From positions 1-42,874 of the forward strand of contig QKDO01000018.1 in assembly GCA_003252075.1 (NCBI GenBank): a stretch of DNA of 42,874 nucleotides. The letters run 5' to 3'. This stretch comes from Nitrospirota bacterium. GTDB taxonomy: Bacteria; Nitrospirota; Thermodesulfovibrionia; Thermodesulfovibrionales; UBA6898. The notes beneath the pieces were generated by a model. The model saw only the letters and a program-made list of their open reading frames with translations. It was not told where the DNA came from and made no database searches. Below, one piece after another: positions 1 through 7,516 of the stretch. Position numbers and translations under genes: made by a program. Numbering within the stretch: position 1 is the stretch's first letter; each line of letters begins with the position of its first letter.

Positions 1-138
1 ATTTGCCTTGTAGTACAGGGTCTCATCGTTTCCCGGAAGAATGCCCTCGGCCTCCATCGTCACCCGGTCGCCTGTTGAAAAGTTCCAGTAGCTGCCCTTT
101 CCTGCCCTGTCTCCGCCTATGTGCCTGATCTGTAACAT
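1..138 (-). CDS. Hypothetical protein, 5' part only (cut by the window edge)
   Basis: An open frame starts with ATG at 138, behind a very good ribosome binding site (AAGGAGG about 7 bases upstream), and runs off the left edge after 46 codons without a stop. The visible residues begin MLQIRHIGGDRAGKG and include a short Gly/Lys-rich stretch followed by an acidic stretch. No family is recognised. The gene is supported by the ribosome binding site and a plausible promoter just upstream. Confidence 0.6.
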   Translation of the reverse strand, partial: MLQIRHIGGDRAGKGSYWNFSTGDRVTMEAEGILPGNDETLYYKAN

Positions 139-521
139 GGTCTTGTCCTCCTTTTCGTTCTTTTCTTGATTCTAGGATATCAAAGGACAGGGGTAAGGGT
201 AATTGGAGGAACTACCTATTTAGGCGGGAAATGTATCTTAGGTTCACGGAAATGTTCTGCTAACGGCTTCATGTAAGGGAGCCAGGCCGTTATCAGGGAT
301 ATCACATTGGCCCAGGGCAGGGCCAGATGGGCATGCAAAATGACCAGGCCTGCAAGGTCGTAACCAGTTGTTTTGTGCCATATGTTTTTTCCATTTTTCG
401 CCAGGGTCATGTTATATCCTGTACCCGCGAAAATGCTGTCTTGACGGGAAGAAGAAGGCTGATTAAGATATCGGCAAAGTTGATTCACCTTAAATTGCCT
501 GGTTTTGATAATGAGGATACT
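139..521. other. Intergenic stretch, 383 bases, no supported gene
   Basis: Besides the candidate promoter at 174-223, this stretch holds only one unsupported open frame (488-216, minus). It may contain decayed coding DNA. No repeat, RNA gene or clear terminator was seen. Confidence 0.4.
174..223 (-). promoter_or_regulatory. Candidate promoter with upstream palindromic operator for the leftmost gene
   Basis: On the minus strand TATCCT (179-174) lies 17 bases from TTACCC (202-197), a weak sigma70-like pair. Just upstream of the -35 is the near-palindrome CCTAAATAGG (223-214), embedded in a run resembling LuxR/NarL-type activator sites. The match is only by eye and the factor is unknown. Confidence 0.3.
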
Positions 522-881
522 ATGGTGAAATATTTGTCTGTTAACGCACTTTGGTTATTGCTTTATATAGTTCTTCTTTACGGATGTGCATCTCACATAT
601 CCCTTGAAGATCTCAGCAGGGACTGGATAGCCAAACCTTTGTCCGAGCTTAAACAGGAAATGAAAAGTCCTGATTCGTATGCTTCAAAGGTTGGATGGAA
701 AGAGACTACCTATCCGCTTCCCAATGGCAATTTTGTCTATATTGAGCCAGTTAGCGCCGATTGTTTTGTGCATTGGGAAGTAAATCAAGGCGGTACCATT
801 ATCGGCTATCAGGCCAAAGGAAATGGTTGTAAGCAGGGGAAATCTGATAACATCACCAATATTCAAATCCGCTCGGAATAG
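522..881 (+). CDS. Small lipoprotein of unknown function
   Basis: The 119-residue product begins with a Lys-containing n-region, a hydrophobic segment of about 16 residues, and a lipobox-like LLYGC around residues 17-21, so it should be exported and lipid-anchored. The rest is soluble and contains two further Cys. The open frame continues upstream to 327, but the ATG at 522 is chosen because it has a GAGG ribosome binding site 5 bases upstream and puts the signal sequence at the N terminus. No family is recognised. It lies alone between non-coding stretches, so context gives no function. Confidence 0.65.
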   Translation: MVKYLSVNALWLLLYIVLLYGCASHISLEDLSRDWIAKPLSELKQEMKSPDSYASKVGWKETTYPLPNGNFVYIEPVSADCFVHWEVNQGGTIIGYQAKGNGCKQGKSDNITNIQIRSE

Positions 882-1160
882 TAAACCAGATATCCATGCA
901 AAAGAGAAAATCTCTCCGGTCCCAAGAAGTACAACGTTAAGATTATCTCGCAGCCACCGCACATTTTCCGATTCCTCGACTCCCCCTCTTTTCTTCCGTT
1001 TCTTACCTTTACGGATATACAGGGAGAGAGCGCGTTGAGTTCAGCAAATAAGCGAGACTTTTTATGTGGATGGTTGCCGTGTCGACTTCAAGGGAATAGC
1101 CCTCAGCTGTCATCAATAGCAACAGCTGTTGGTAGTGAGGAAGAAGTTTGGCCTCGGCTT
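882..1160. other. Intergenic stretch with a possible decayed coding fragment
   Basis: About 280 bases without a convincing gene. On the minus strand, just downstream of the stop at 1161 and in another frame, about 50 codons (roughly 1157-1010) read as plausible protein (KAEAKLLPHYQQLL...) but have no start signal. This could be a remnant of a gene. Confidence 0.3.
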
Positions 1161-1388
1161 TTATGTATTACGTGAATTCATTTTGTTGAGGCAATTTTGC
1201 AAAGCATTGAGCATTTCGTTCGATAATCTCTGAATGCCATCCATCCTTTGCATTGCCTTCAGTAAAAGGTCGTGCAGGTCATCCTCTGTAACGGAAGCAT
1301 CCATGAGTTCTAACGTTCCCTTTACCGCTAATATGTTTTCGTTGAGCTGATGTGATATTTCCTCGAGTTTATTATTTCTCTCTGTCAT
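1161..1388 (-). CDS. Stand-alone HisKA-like (histidine kinase dimerisation) small protein
   Basis: This 75-residue protein is almost entirely helical and amphipathic. Residues 8-30 (EEISHQLNENILAVKGTLELM) resemble the first helix of a HisKA dimerisation/phosphotransfer domain, where the phospho-accepting His sits in an S-H-x-L-N motif; here the His is residue 13. There is no ATPase, sensor or membrane domain. The ATG at 1388 has an excellent AAGGAGG ribosome binding site. It lies 34 bases downstream of the RNB nuclease gene, so it may be the last gene of that operon. It could be a phosphotransfer or kinase-inhibiting partner, or simply a coiled-coil protein; the HisKA resemblance is by eye. 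Confidence 0.6.
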   Translation of the reverse strand: MTERNNKLEEISHQLNENILAVKGTLELMDASVTEDDLHDLLLKAMQRMDGIQRLSNEMLNALQNCLNKMNSRNT

Positions 1389-1422
1389 CGTTTCCTCCTC
1401 CTTGTATCAGGCGTAATCTGCA

Positions 1423-2931
1423 TTATCGATACGAACCTTCCCTTCCGTGCCGTCGTCGTGCTCTGATCTTCTTAAAATCTATAAACCCCCGGTCAACGTC
1501 AGTGTGGACAAGCTGAACACGTATCTTGTCGCCGACATCAATTCCCCTGAACCCCTGCAAAAGTTTGCCTTCAACCGGAGGATGGAATATGCGGACCCAG
1601 GTGCCCTTGGCAGCAGCGCCGGTGACGATGGCATCGAACTTTTCCCCGATTCTCGATTCAAGCAGAAGCGCCGCAGCTGACTTGCCGACCTGCCGCTCCA
1701 CCTTGGCAGCAGCATCCTCCTCGTCAGTGCAGTGCCGTGCCAGCCCTTCCAGTTCATCGTCCTGATAGGGAACGGTATCGCCTGAAAGTGCCGCCTTCAG
1801 AAGCCGGTGGGTTATAAGGTCGGGATACCGCCGGTTGGGCGCTGTTGAATGGGAATAGTCCTTTACCGCAAGGCCGAAATGGCCCGGTACCGTCTCACCG
1901 GGAAATTCCGCAACATATTCCCCTGCACCCATCAGTTTGATGATGGTGAGCGAAAGGTCCGGGAACCTGACCGGATCATCGGCTTTTTCTTTTACGAGGA
2001 ACTGTTCAAGCGCCTTTGAATCCGGCTGCCGAGGGAGCGCGTATCCGAGCACGTCAGCTACCTCGACGATCCGTTCCCAGCGTTTCGGCGTACGGACAAC
2101 GCGTCTGAGCGAGGGGAATTTTCGCAAGGCAAGATAGCGTGCAGTTACGCCATTTGCCGCAACCATGAAGTCCTCAATGATATCCTTTGCCCTGTTGCGC
2201 TTGTGCTCCTCAAGGTCTCTGATCTCATCACCGTCGAACAAAGCTCTTGTCTGGATGGTCTCAAGGTTCAGTGCACCATGTTCGTGCCTGAACGCCTTCA
2301 TCTTCTGTGCCGCCAGGTCCTGCAGCTTGAGGGTTTCATCAAGACCCTGTACTGCGCCTATGTCCTTGGGCAAAGAACCCGTATCCTCCAGCCATGCTGC
2401 AACGCTGTTATATGCGAGTTTCGCTTTATTGCGGACAACAGCTCGGTAGACGTCCGAGCCCCCGAGCATGCCATCCGACGAGATCACCATATCGATGATG
2501 ATGGCCATCCGGTCTTCCTGGTAGTTAAGGGATGTAAGGTTAGTAGACAGCTTTTCAGGGAGCATCGGAAATATCCGGGCATCGGTATAGACAGATGTCG
2601 TATTATGTTTCGCATGGGCATCAAGGGCAGAACCGTTCCTGACAACTGCGTCAACGTCAGCTACTGCTACCAATATCTTTGTTGAGCCATCCGGCATTTT
2701 CGCGGCGGTCGTAAGCTGATCGAGATCTTTCGAGTCGTCGTTGTCAATGGAGCACCAGAGAAGACTTCTCAGGTCACGGACCTGCGCAGAATCAGCGATT
2801 GCAGGTGAATGGATGGCATCAAGCTCGGAAAGAGCTTCTTTCGAGAACTCAGGCAGCAGGCCACGCTCGATCATTACTCTGCTGGCGATCCTCTGCAGGA
2901 TAAGGCGGTGATGTTTGTCTGTTACTACCAT
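1423..2931 (-). CDS. RNB-domain exoribonuclease (RNase II/R family)
   Basis: A 502-residue 3'-5' exoribonuclease-like protein expected to degrade single-stranded RNA in the cytoplasm. The RNB catalytic signature SIDNDDSKDLDQ starts at residue 61 and supplies Asp63, Asp69 and Asp71 for metal binding; the fourth Asp of E. coli RNase II (Asp210) is Gln72 here. The second hallmark, TAPNRRYPDLITHR, is present around residue 370, and the C-terminal 90 residues look like an S1-type OB fold with a basic tail. N-terminal cold-shock domains are short or missing, so the protein is smaller than RNase R. It starts 5 bases after the stop of the LOG-like gene and is probably translationally coupled to it. 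Confidence 0.88.
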   Translation of the reverse strand: MVVTDKHHRLILQRIASRVMIERGLLPEFSKEALSELDAIHSPAIADSAQVRDLRSLLWCSIDNDDSKDLDQLTTAAKMPDGSTKILVAVADVDAVVRNGSALDAHAKHNTTSVYTDARIFPMLPEKLSTNLTSLNYQEDRMAIIIDMVISSDGMLGGSDVYRAVVRNKAKLAYNSVAAWLEDTGSLPKDIGAVQGLDETLKLQDLAAQKMKAFRHEHGALNLETIQTRALFDGDEIRDLEEHKRNRAKDIIEDFMVAANGVTARYLALRKFPSLRRVVRTPKRWERIVEVADVLGYALPRQPDSKALEQFLVKEKADDPVRFPDLSLTIIKLMGAGEYVAEFPGETVPGHFGLAVKDYSHSTAPNRRYPDLITHRLLKAALSGDTVPYQDDELEGLARHCTDEEDAAAKVERQVGKSAAALLLESRIGEKFDAIVTGAAAKGTWVRIFHPPVEGKLLQGFRGIDVGDKIRVQLVHTDVDRGFIDFKKIRARRRHGREGSYR

Positions 2932-2936
2932 ATGCT

Positions 2937-3533
2937 CTACCCTTCTCTCCGTGCACCCCCGCCATTGTGACAGGAAGGATGCCTGAAATGTTCCTTTGTG
3001 TAATATGCCAGCAGTTTCCTGACAAGCCGGCCTGGCTCATTATCATAGAGTATTTTTGAACCGGTCGTCTTTCTGATCACTTTCACGATATGTTTTATCT
3101 CTTTGGTAATGCCGTCCGTACCCATAAGCACGCCGATAAGTTTTCCTTCGTCATAGGCAATCGAGAACTCCCCAAGGGTGCCTGAACGCCCGCCCAGGAT
3201 AATGACGATATCGGACGACCGGATATTGACCACCTCCCTGCCCATGAGGCCGCTACCGGTAAATATCAGGACGTCATGATATTCCGTAGGTGACCCGTAT
3301 TTGTTCGTATGCTCCCACAGACTGAGACCTGGTGAAATACCGACAACGTATCCCCCCGATTCCTTGGCGCCCCGCGCAGCTTCAAACGGGAATCCCGGAC
3401 ATGCCCCGGTGATGGTTATGCAATCTGCCTCAGCGATAGCCTGACCAAGGGCATATGCCATCATTTTATGGTGTCCCGTCAGCCTGCTGCTTGCACTTCC
3501 CATAACACCCACTTTGAGCTTCATCCCTTCCAT
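2937..3533 (-). CDS. LOG-like / SLOG-superfamily nucleotide-binding protein
   Basis: The 198-residue Rossmann-like protein has a Gly-rich N-terminal strand-loop (VGVMGSAS), TGACPGFP in the middle, and LGGRSGTLGE near residue 125. This is a variant of the PGGxGTxxE motif of lysine decarboxylase-like/LOG proteins that lacks the leading Pro and has an inserted residue, so cytokinin-type nucleotide phosphoribohydrolase activity should not be assumed. Start choice: the ATG at 3533 has AAGGGAGAG close upstream; an ATG at 3584 overlapping the previous stop is an alternative that would add 17 residues. It is the seventh gene of the operon beginning at 8810. Confidence 0.75.
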   Translation of the reverse strand: MEGMKLKVGVMGSASSRLTGHHKMMAYALGQAIAEADCITITGACPGFPFEAARGAKESGGYVVGISPGLSLWEHTNKYGSPTEYHDVLIFTGSGLMGREVVNIRSSDIVIILGGRSGTLGEFSIAYDEGKLIGVLMGTDGITKEIKHIVKVIRKTTGSKILYDNEPGRLVRKLLAYYTKEHFRHPSCHNGGGARREG

Positions 3534-3583
3534 CTTCTCTCCCTTCTGTTCACTGTGCCGTATCAGGGCTGCTTTCTTTATCA

Positions 3584-5038
3584 TCACACACCCCCGCATG
3601 CCCTTCCCCGCAGGCTGAAGAAGAACTTGAGCGTTTTTTTCACCTTGTCCGAGAAAATCTTTCCTGAAAAATAGTTGCCGACAACACGCTTGTTGATCTC
3701 GGCGAGCGTGGGATAGGGATGCACCGCGCCGGCAAGCGCAGAGAGATTTACCTTGCCGTTCAGGGCAGCCACCCATTCGCTGATCAGTTCTCCGGCATGC
3801 AGGCCAAGGATCTGCACGCCAAGCGGTTTTTCCTTTGCATCGAGCACCAGTTTGATCCTTCCCAGCCCTTCACCCTCGGCAAGACCGCGGTCATTCATCT
3901 TGAATTCCTCTGCCCAGACAGTATACTGAAGGCCTGCCCGCTTCGCTGCCATCTCATTCATCCCGATACTCGCAAGCTCCGGGTCTGTGTAGGTACACCA
4001 CGGGAAATATGTATAGTCTGCCTTGCGCGGCAAATGCAGTATCGCATTTGTCAGCACCACGCCTCCTTCATAGCCTGCTGCATGCGTGAACTGGTAAGCC
4101 CCGGTAACGTCACCGGCCCCAAAGATATGCTTCTGTGTTGTCCTGAGTCTGCTGTCGAGGTTGAGCCCTTTTCCATCATAGGCAACACCGGCATTCCCGA
4201 GCCCGAGCGTTCCGAGATTAGGTTCCCTGCCCAGGGCCACGAGTATGGTTTCTGCCGTAATAATCGCAGTCCTTCCGTCCTTCATCCGGACCGTAACTTC
4301 CCGCTCGCTGCCCAAGTCTTTAACCGCCTCGATCATTGCATTAAGATGGAATCTCACCCCTTCTGCCGAGAGGTTCTGCATCACTGCCTCTGCCATGTCG
4401 GGGTCTTCCCTGCCGAGTATCTGCCCGCTCCGCTGGATAACCGAGACGTTTGTGCCGAGCCGGGAGAAGGCCTGTGCCATCTCGGTCGAGATCGGCCCAC
4501 CGCCCAGTATGATCATGGACTTCGGCAAGGTATCCAGGTAGAAGATATCCCTGTTCGTGATGTGGGGTATGCTGTTGAGCCCTGCGATCTTCGGAATGGA
4601 GGGAGATGAACCTGTCGCTATGACCCAGGTCTTGGCTGTTATCTTTCGGCCCTCCAGACTAACCGTATGCTCATCCATAAAGGTCGCATTCCCTGATTCG
4701 ACTTTTGCACCAAGACTGCAGAACCGCTCCGCCGAATCATGCTTCTGGATGACCGAGATCACCGATTTTATCCTGTTCGATACTTCCTTGAAGTCTACCG
4801 CTCGCACTTCCGATTCGGGAAGCCCGAAACGCGCGGCATGTTTCATGAGGTGATAGACATGGGCCGTCTTGATAAGTGTCTTGCTCGGCACACAGCCGAA
4901 ATGCAGACAGTCTCCGCCGAGCACGTTCTCCTTTTCTATAAGCAGGGTCTTTGCACCGAACTGGGCAGCTCCTGCAGCAACGGTGAGACCCGCAGAGCCT
5001 CCTCCCAGGATCCCGATATCATAGTCAAATTTTGCCAT
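3584..5038 (-). CDS. FAD-dependent pyridine nucleotide-disulfide oxidoreductase (mercuric reductase-like family)
   Basis: A 484-residue flavoenzyme of the dihydrolipoamide dehydrogenase/mercuric reductase class. It has an N-terminal FAD-binding GILGGGSAGL, the redox disulfide GGDCLHFGCVPSK around residue 45, a second dinucleotide fold ILGGGPISTEMAQ, FGAGDVTG, and the C-terminal dimerisation domain with HPYPTLAEI. It lacks the N-terminal HMA domain and C-terminal vicinal Cys pair of genuine MerA, and keeps the His-x-x-x-x-Glu region that MerA replaces. A thiol/disulfide substrate is therefore more likely than Hg(II). The ATG at 5038 follows AGGAGG. It sits 11 bases downstream of a VTT-domain membrane protein, a pairing common for this subfamily. 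Confidence 0.85.
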   Translation of the reverse strand: MAKFDYDIGILGGGSAGLTVAAGAAQFGAKTLLIEKENVLGGDCLHFGCVPSKTLIKTAHVYHLMKHAARFGLPESEVRAVDFKEVSNRIKSVISVIQKHDSAERFCSLGAKVESGNATFMDEHTVSLEGRKITAKTWVIATGSSPSIPKIAGLNSIPHITNRDIFYLDTLPKSMIILGGGPISTEMAQAFSRLGTNVSVIQRSGQILGREDPDMAEAVMQNLSAEGVRFHLNAMIEAVKDLGSEREVTVRMKDGRTAIITAETILVALGREPNLGTLGLGNAGVAYDGKGLNLDSRLRTTQKHIFGAGDVTGAYQFTHAAGYEGGVVLTNAILHLPRKADYTYFPWCTYTDPELASIGMNEMAAKRAGLQYTVWAEEFKMNDRGLAEGEGLGRIKLVLDAKEKPLGVQILGLHAGELISEWVAALNGKVNLSALAGAVHPYPTLAEINKRVVGNYFSGKIFSDKVKKTLKFFFSLRGRACGGV

Positions 5039-5049
5039 GCAACCTCCTG

Positions 5050-5754
5050 TTATGGTGAAGCGGATTTCTGCTTCTTCGCCCGATACGCCGCCAACAACTT
5101 CTTCGTTATAAGCGGGAATATGCCGAGCAGGATGAACGATATAATCAGCCCCGGAGAGAGAATACCGCTCAATGATTCGATCTTTCCAAGCTCCTTCCCT
5201 GCATTGACATAGACTATGGTGCCGGCGAGCATGCCGAGCTGCGATACCCAATAGAACGTGCGCAACGGCATTTTTGTCAGTCCCATTACCAGATTGATGA
5301 CGAAAAAAGGAAGAACCGGGATCAGCCTGAGCGTAAAGAGATAGAAAGCCCCCTCCTGTGAGATGCCCTCGTTGATGACCGTAAGCTTATCGCCGAATTT
5401 TCCCTCTACCCAGTCCCGCAAAATGAAGCGGGACACAAAACAGGCAATCGTCGCCCCTATGGTGCTGGCAAAGGAGACAATAAGCGTGCCGGCCCCGAGG
5501 CCGAACAGCGCTCCTCCTGCCAGGGTCATGACCGCTGCTCCGGGCAGGGAAAGCCCGGTCACCCCAATGTAGATGATCATATAACCACTGATCACTGCCA
5601 CAGGATGATCTCCATACCATGCTCCAAAAAGCTGCTGCGACCCCTTGAGATAGGAAAGGGTCAGATAATCCTCCAGGTGGAATATCCGGAATACGGCAAT
5701 AACAGCGATGATAACGACGACGATGATCAGTTTCTTGATCGCCATCTTATGCAT
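5050..5754 (-). CDS. VTT-domain (TVP38/TMEM64, DedA-like) membrane protein
   Basis: A 234-residue integral membrane protein with an N-terminal transmembrane helix (residues 5-22) and four to five further hydrophobic segments. The core has the VTT pattern: GAAVMTLAGGALFG, then F-x-x-R-L-I-P-V-L-P-F-F, typical of the SNARE-associated/TVP38 family, which is linked to lipid scrambling or small-molecule export in characterised members. Start: the ATG at 5754 has GGGAGG seven bases upstream and overlaps the end of glucokinase by 8 bases; a second ATG at 5745 would also be possible. It is coupled to the downstream oxidoreductase; their joint substrate is unknown. Confidence 0.82.
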   Translation of the reverse strand: MHKMAIKKLIIVVVIIAVIAVFRIFHLEDYLTLSYLKGSQQLFGAWYGDHPVAVISGYMIIYIGVTGLSLPGAAVMTLAGGALFGLGAGTLIVSFASTIGATIACFVSRFILRDWVEGKFGDKLTVINEGISQEGAFYLFTLRLIPVLPFFVINLVMGLTKMPLRTFYWVSQLGMLAGTIVYVNAGKELGKIESLSGILSPGLIISFILLGIFPLITKKLLAAYRAKKQKSASP

Positions 5755-6715
5755 CTGTCGCCTCCCGTAATGTCTGCCGGGCAAGGACAGCTGCGCCCCA
5801 GAGGCCACTGTTTTCATCGGTGATCAGGGATACCGGAACCTGCTCAAGAAGGTGGGCCAGCGTATCGGAACTGCGGAACTCTTTTCCGAACTCCGAATGC
5901 TCAAGCATTTCCGGTGCCCTTGCCGCCAGACCACCGGCCACGAAAAGCCCGCCACGGGCGAGGGTTTCAAGCACATAATTCCGGCATGCCCGGCCATAGA
6001 ATTTTGCAGCCCACGCAAGGGTCTCGGGATAGAGAGAAAATTCCTGAGCAACCTCTTCCGGGTCCTTTTTTCTTCCCGTCAGAAAATGGTGAAGGTAGCT
6101 CAGTCCTTTTCCTGAGACAACCGTATTGCCGGTGACATACTGCCCGTGATGCTCCCGCAGAAGAAATTCCTGATATGCATGTTCCCGTTTCGTTACAAAG
6201 GAAAAGTTGCTATGGCCGCCCTCAGAAGGGATAGCCCGATAACGGCCATGTCCAGCCTGAATGAGCAGGGCCTTTCCCAGGCCCGTACCGGCGCCGATGA
6301 CAGCGACCGGAGCGCCTGCAACGGTTCTCCCGGTCAGAATGACCTTTGCCCGCTCGCCCGCCTCCGAAGAACAGGCAAAAGCCTGCGCGACGAAGTCGTT
6401 GATCAACAGGCACTTTTTGAGACCGACCTTCCCCTGCACAGAACTGAGGTCGATATCCCATGCTATGAACGGCGGCCTGCTTCTTACCCCGTCCTCGACC
6501 GGCCCGGCCACGGCAAAAACGACAATATCAGCAGCCTCGGGGAAGAGGGGAAACCCGTTCCCGCCGAGATTATCGAGGAGATGACGGAACGAGTCTGCAT
6601 CAGTCGTCTTCAGCCAGACCACCTCAGCAAGGAGCAGACAGTCGTTCTCCGTGACTGTGAAATGGCCGAACCTGCTGTTCGTTCCACCGATATCGGCAGC
6701 AAAAATATGTTTCAT
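5747..6715 (-). CDS. glk: Glucokinase
   Basis: A 322-residue ATP-dependent glucokinase of the bacterial hexokinase/actin-like fold, converting glucose to glucose 6-phosphate. Visible motifs are the N-terminal phosphate loop ADIGGTNSRFG, the sugar-binding LLINDFVAQA with its Asp, the adenosine loop VIGAGTGLG, and SEGGHSNF. Length matches the family. The start at 6715 has a modest GGGACGG upstream. It lies between the DUF3047 gene and the VTT gene in the ArsS operon, and its product is the substrate of zwf encoded on the divergent transcript, so the two operons together cover glucose to ribulose 5-phosphate. Confidence 0.9.
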   Translation of the reverse strand: MKHIFAADIGGTNSRFGHFTVTENDCLLLAEVVWLKTTDADSFRHLLDNLGGNGFPLFPEAADIVVFAVAGPVEDGVRSRPPFIAWDIDLSSVQGKVGLKKCLLINDFVAQAFACSSEAGERAKVILTGRTVAGAPVAVIGAGTGLGKALLIQAGHGRYRAIPSEGGHSNFSFVTKREHAYQEFLLREHHGQYVTGNTVVSGKGLSYLHHFLTGRKKDPEEVAQEFSLYPETLAWAAKFYGRACRNYVLETLARGGLFVAGGLAARAPEMLEHSEFGKEFRSSDTLAHLLEQVPVSLITDENSGLWGAAVLARQTLREATDA

Positions 6716-6757
6716 CCGTCCCGCACCATTATGCGGCAGATCTCCGGCAGCGGACGC

Positions 6758-7474
6758 TCATCTATATACCTCGATATAATCGACAAAAGAAACCGACTGT
6801 TCACCGGTGTTGTCGGAATCGTTCATGATGGCGATACTTGCTTCCGCCGGCGGCTCTGCACCAAAGGCCCTGCGATAATCTTCAATGACATCAACGTCTT
6901 CCTCGACCCACTGCCCGGCCTTCTCGGTGCCTGCCTCGAGGAGGATCATCTTTGCTTTTTCGGTATACGGATTGGATATGATCCTCTGCTCATGCTTCCG
7001 GTTGGCCCAGATATAGTTCAGGCTGCTGTGCGGCGGATATTCCCCGTAGATCGTCTTTGCGATCCCGTATTTCAGCCGTTGCCCGAATGACGCCGTCCCC
7101 GGATTATACTTGAAAATGATGTAAATGCGGATCGGATAATCGTCTCCTGACTTCTCCTCGGCATTGCCTTTTTGGTAAACATTCTCGACCTTCCATCGCC
7201 AGCGTACCTTCGGATAGTCAAAAACACGATATTCCTTGCGGTAAAGAAGACCCGATGCCGAGGCATGGCTCTCGGCCCGGAGAAAGGAACGGTCCCCATC
7301 CTGGACAACGGTATAACCTGAGTGCTGCGGTATCTTCGGAAAATAAAGCGGCTTCCATTGTGAGAGGTCATGGAAGTCCTCTCTGAACAGGACCACTCCT
7401 GCCTGACACCAGCCTGTTGCCGGGAAGAGGAGCACGAACGCTATGAGGCAGACCGCTGCAGTTATCCTTTCCAT
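6758..7474 (-). CDS. Secreted DUF3047 family protein
   Basis: A 238-residue protein with a clear signal peptide (MERITAAVCLIAFVLLFPA, probable cleavage after the Cys/Gln-Ala region near residue 24) followed by a beta-rich domain with many aromatic residues, W-R-W-K-V around residue 90 and a Tyr-rich middle part. This is the pattern of the uncharacterised DUF3047 family. The ATG at 7474 is used because it starts at the signal peptide and has GAGGGGAG just upstream; that sequence lies within the hairpin-bearing stretch after arsS. The protein is probably periplasmic. Its biochemical role is unknown. Confidence 0.72.
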   Translation of the reverse strand: MERITAAVCLIAFVLLFPATGWCQAGVVLFREDFHDLSQWKPLYFPKIPQHSGYTVVQDGDRSFLRAESHASASGLLYRKEYRVFDYPKVRWRWKVENVYQKGNAEEKSGDDYPIRIYIIFKYNPGTASFGQRLKYGIAKTIYGEYPPHSSLNYIWANRKHEQRIISNPYTEKAKMILLEAGTEKAGQWVEEDVDVIEDYRRAFGAEPPAEASIAIMNDSDNTGEQSVSFVDYIEVYR

Positions 7475-7490
7475 TCTCCCCTCGTTCTTC

Positions 7491-7516
7491 CCAGCAGGCA
7501 CCCTGCCCGCTACTGG
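7491..7516 (-). promoter_or_regulatory. Bacterial SECIS-like hairpin after the arsS TGA
   Basis: In the minus-strand RNA, six base pairs (CCAGUA at 7516-7511 with UGCUGG at 7496-7491, one G-U) are followed by a three-base bulge on the 5' side, then four pairs (GGCA with UGCC) closing a GGG loop at 7503-7501. The loop starts 24 nt after the TGA and begins with G, both within the known range for bacterial SECIS elements. The TAG stop overlaps the 5' arm. Pairing was done by eye. Confidence 0.65.

Noticed and set aside
216-488. 90-codon minus-strand frame starting GTG at 488
   Set aside because: Protein-like in part (hydrophobic middle), but no ribosome binding site and no recognised family; possibly a remnant, left out of the gene list.
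3719-4609. 296-codon open frame antisense to the flavin oxidoreductase
   Set aside because: Shadow of a conserved gene; no ribosome binding site.
3584-5038. Naming the flavoprotein MerA
   Set aside because: No HMA domain, no C-terminal Cys pair, and it keeps the His that MerA replaces.
6146-7090. 314-codon open frame antisense to glk and the DUF3047 gene
   Set aside because: Spans two opposite-strand genes and shows no recognisable domain.
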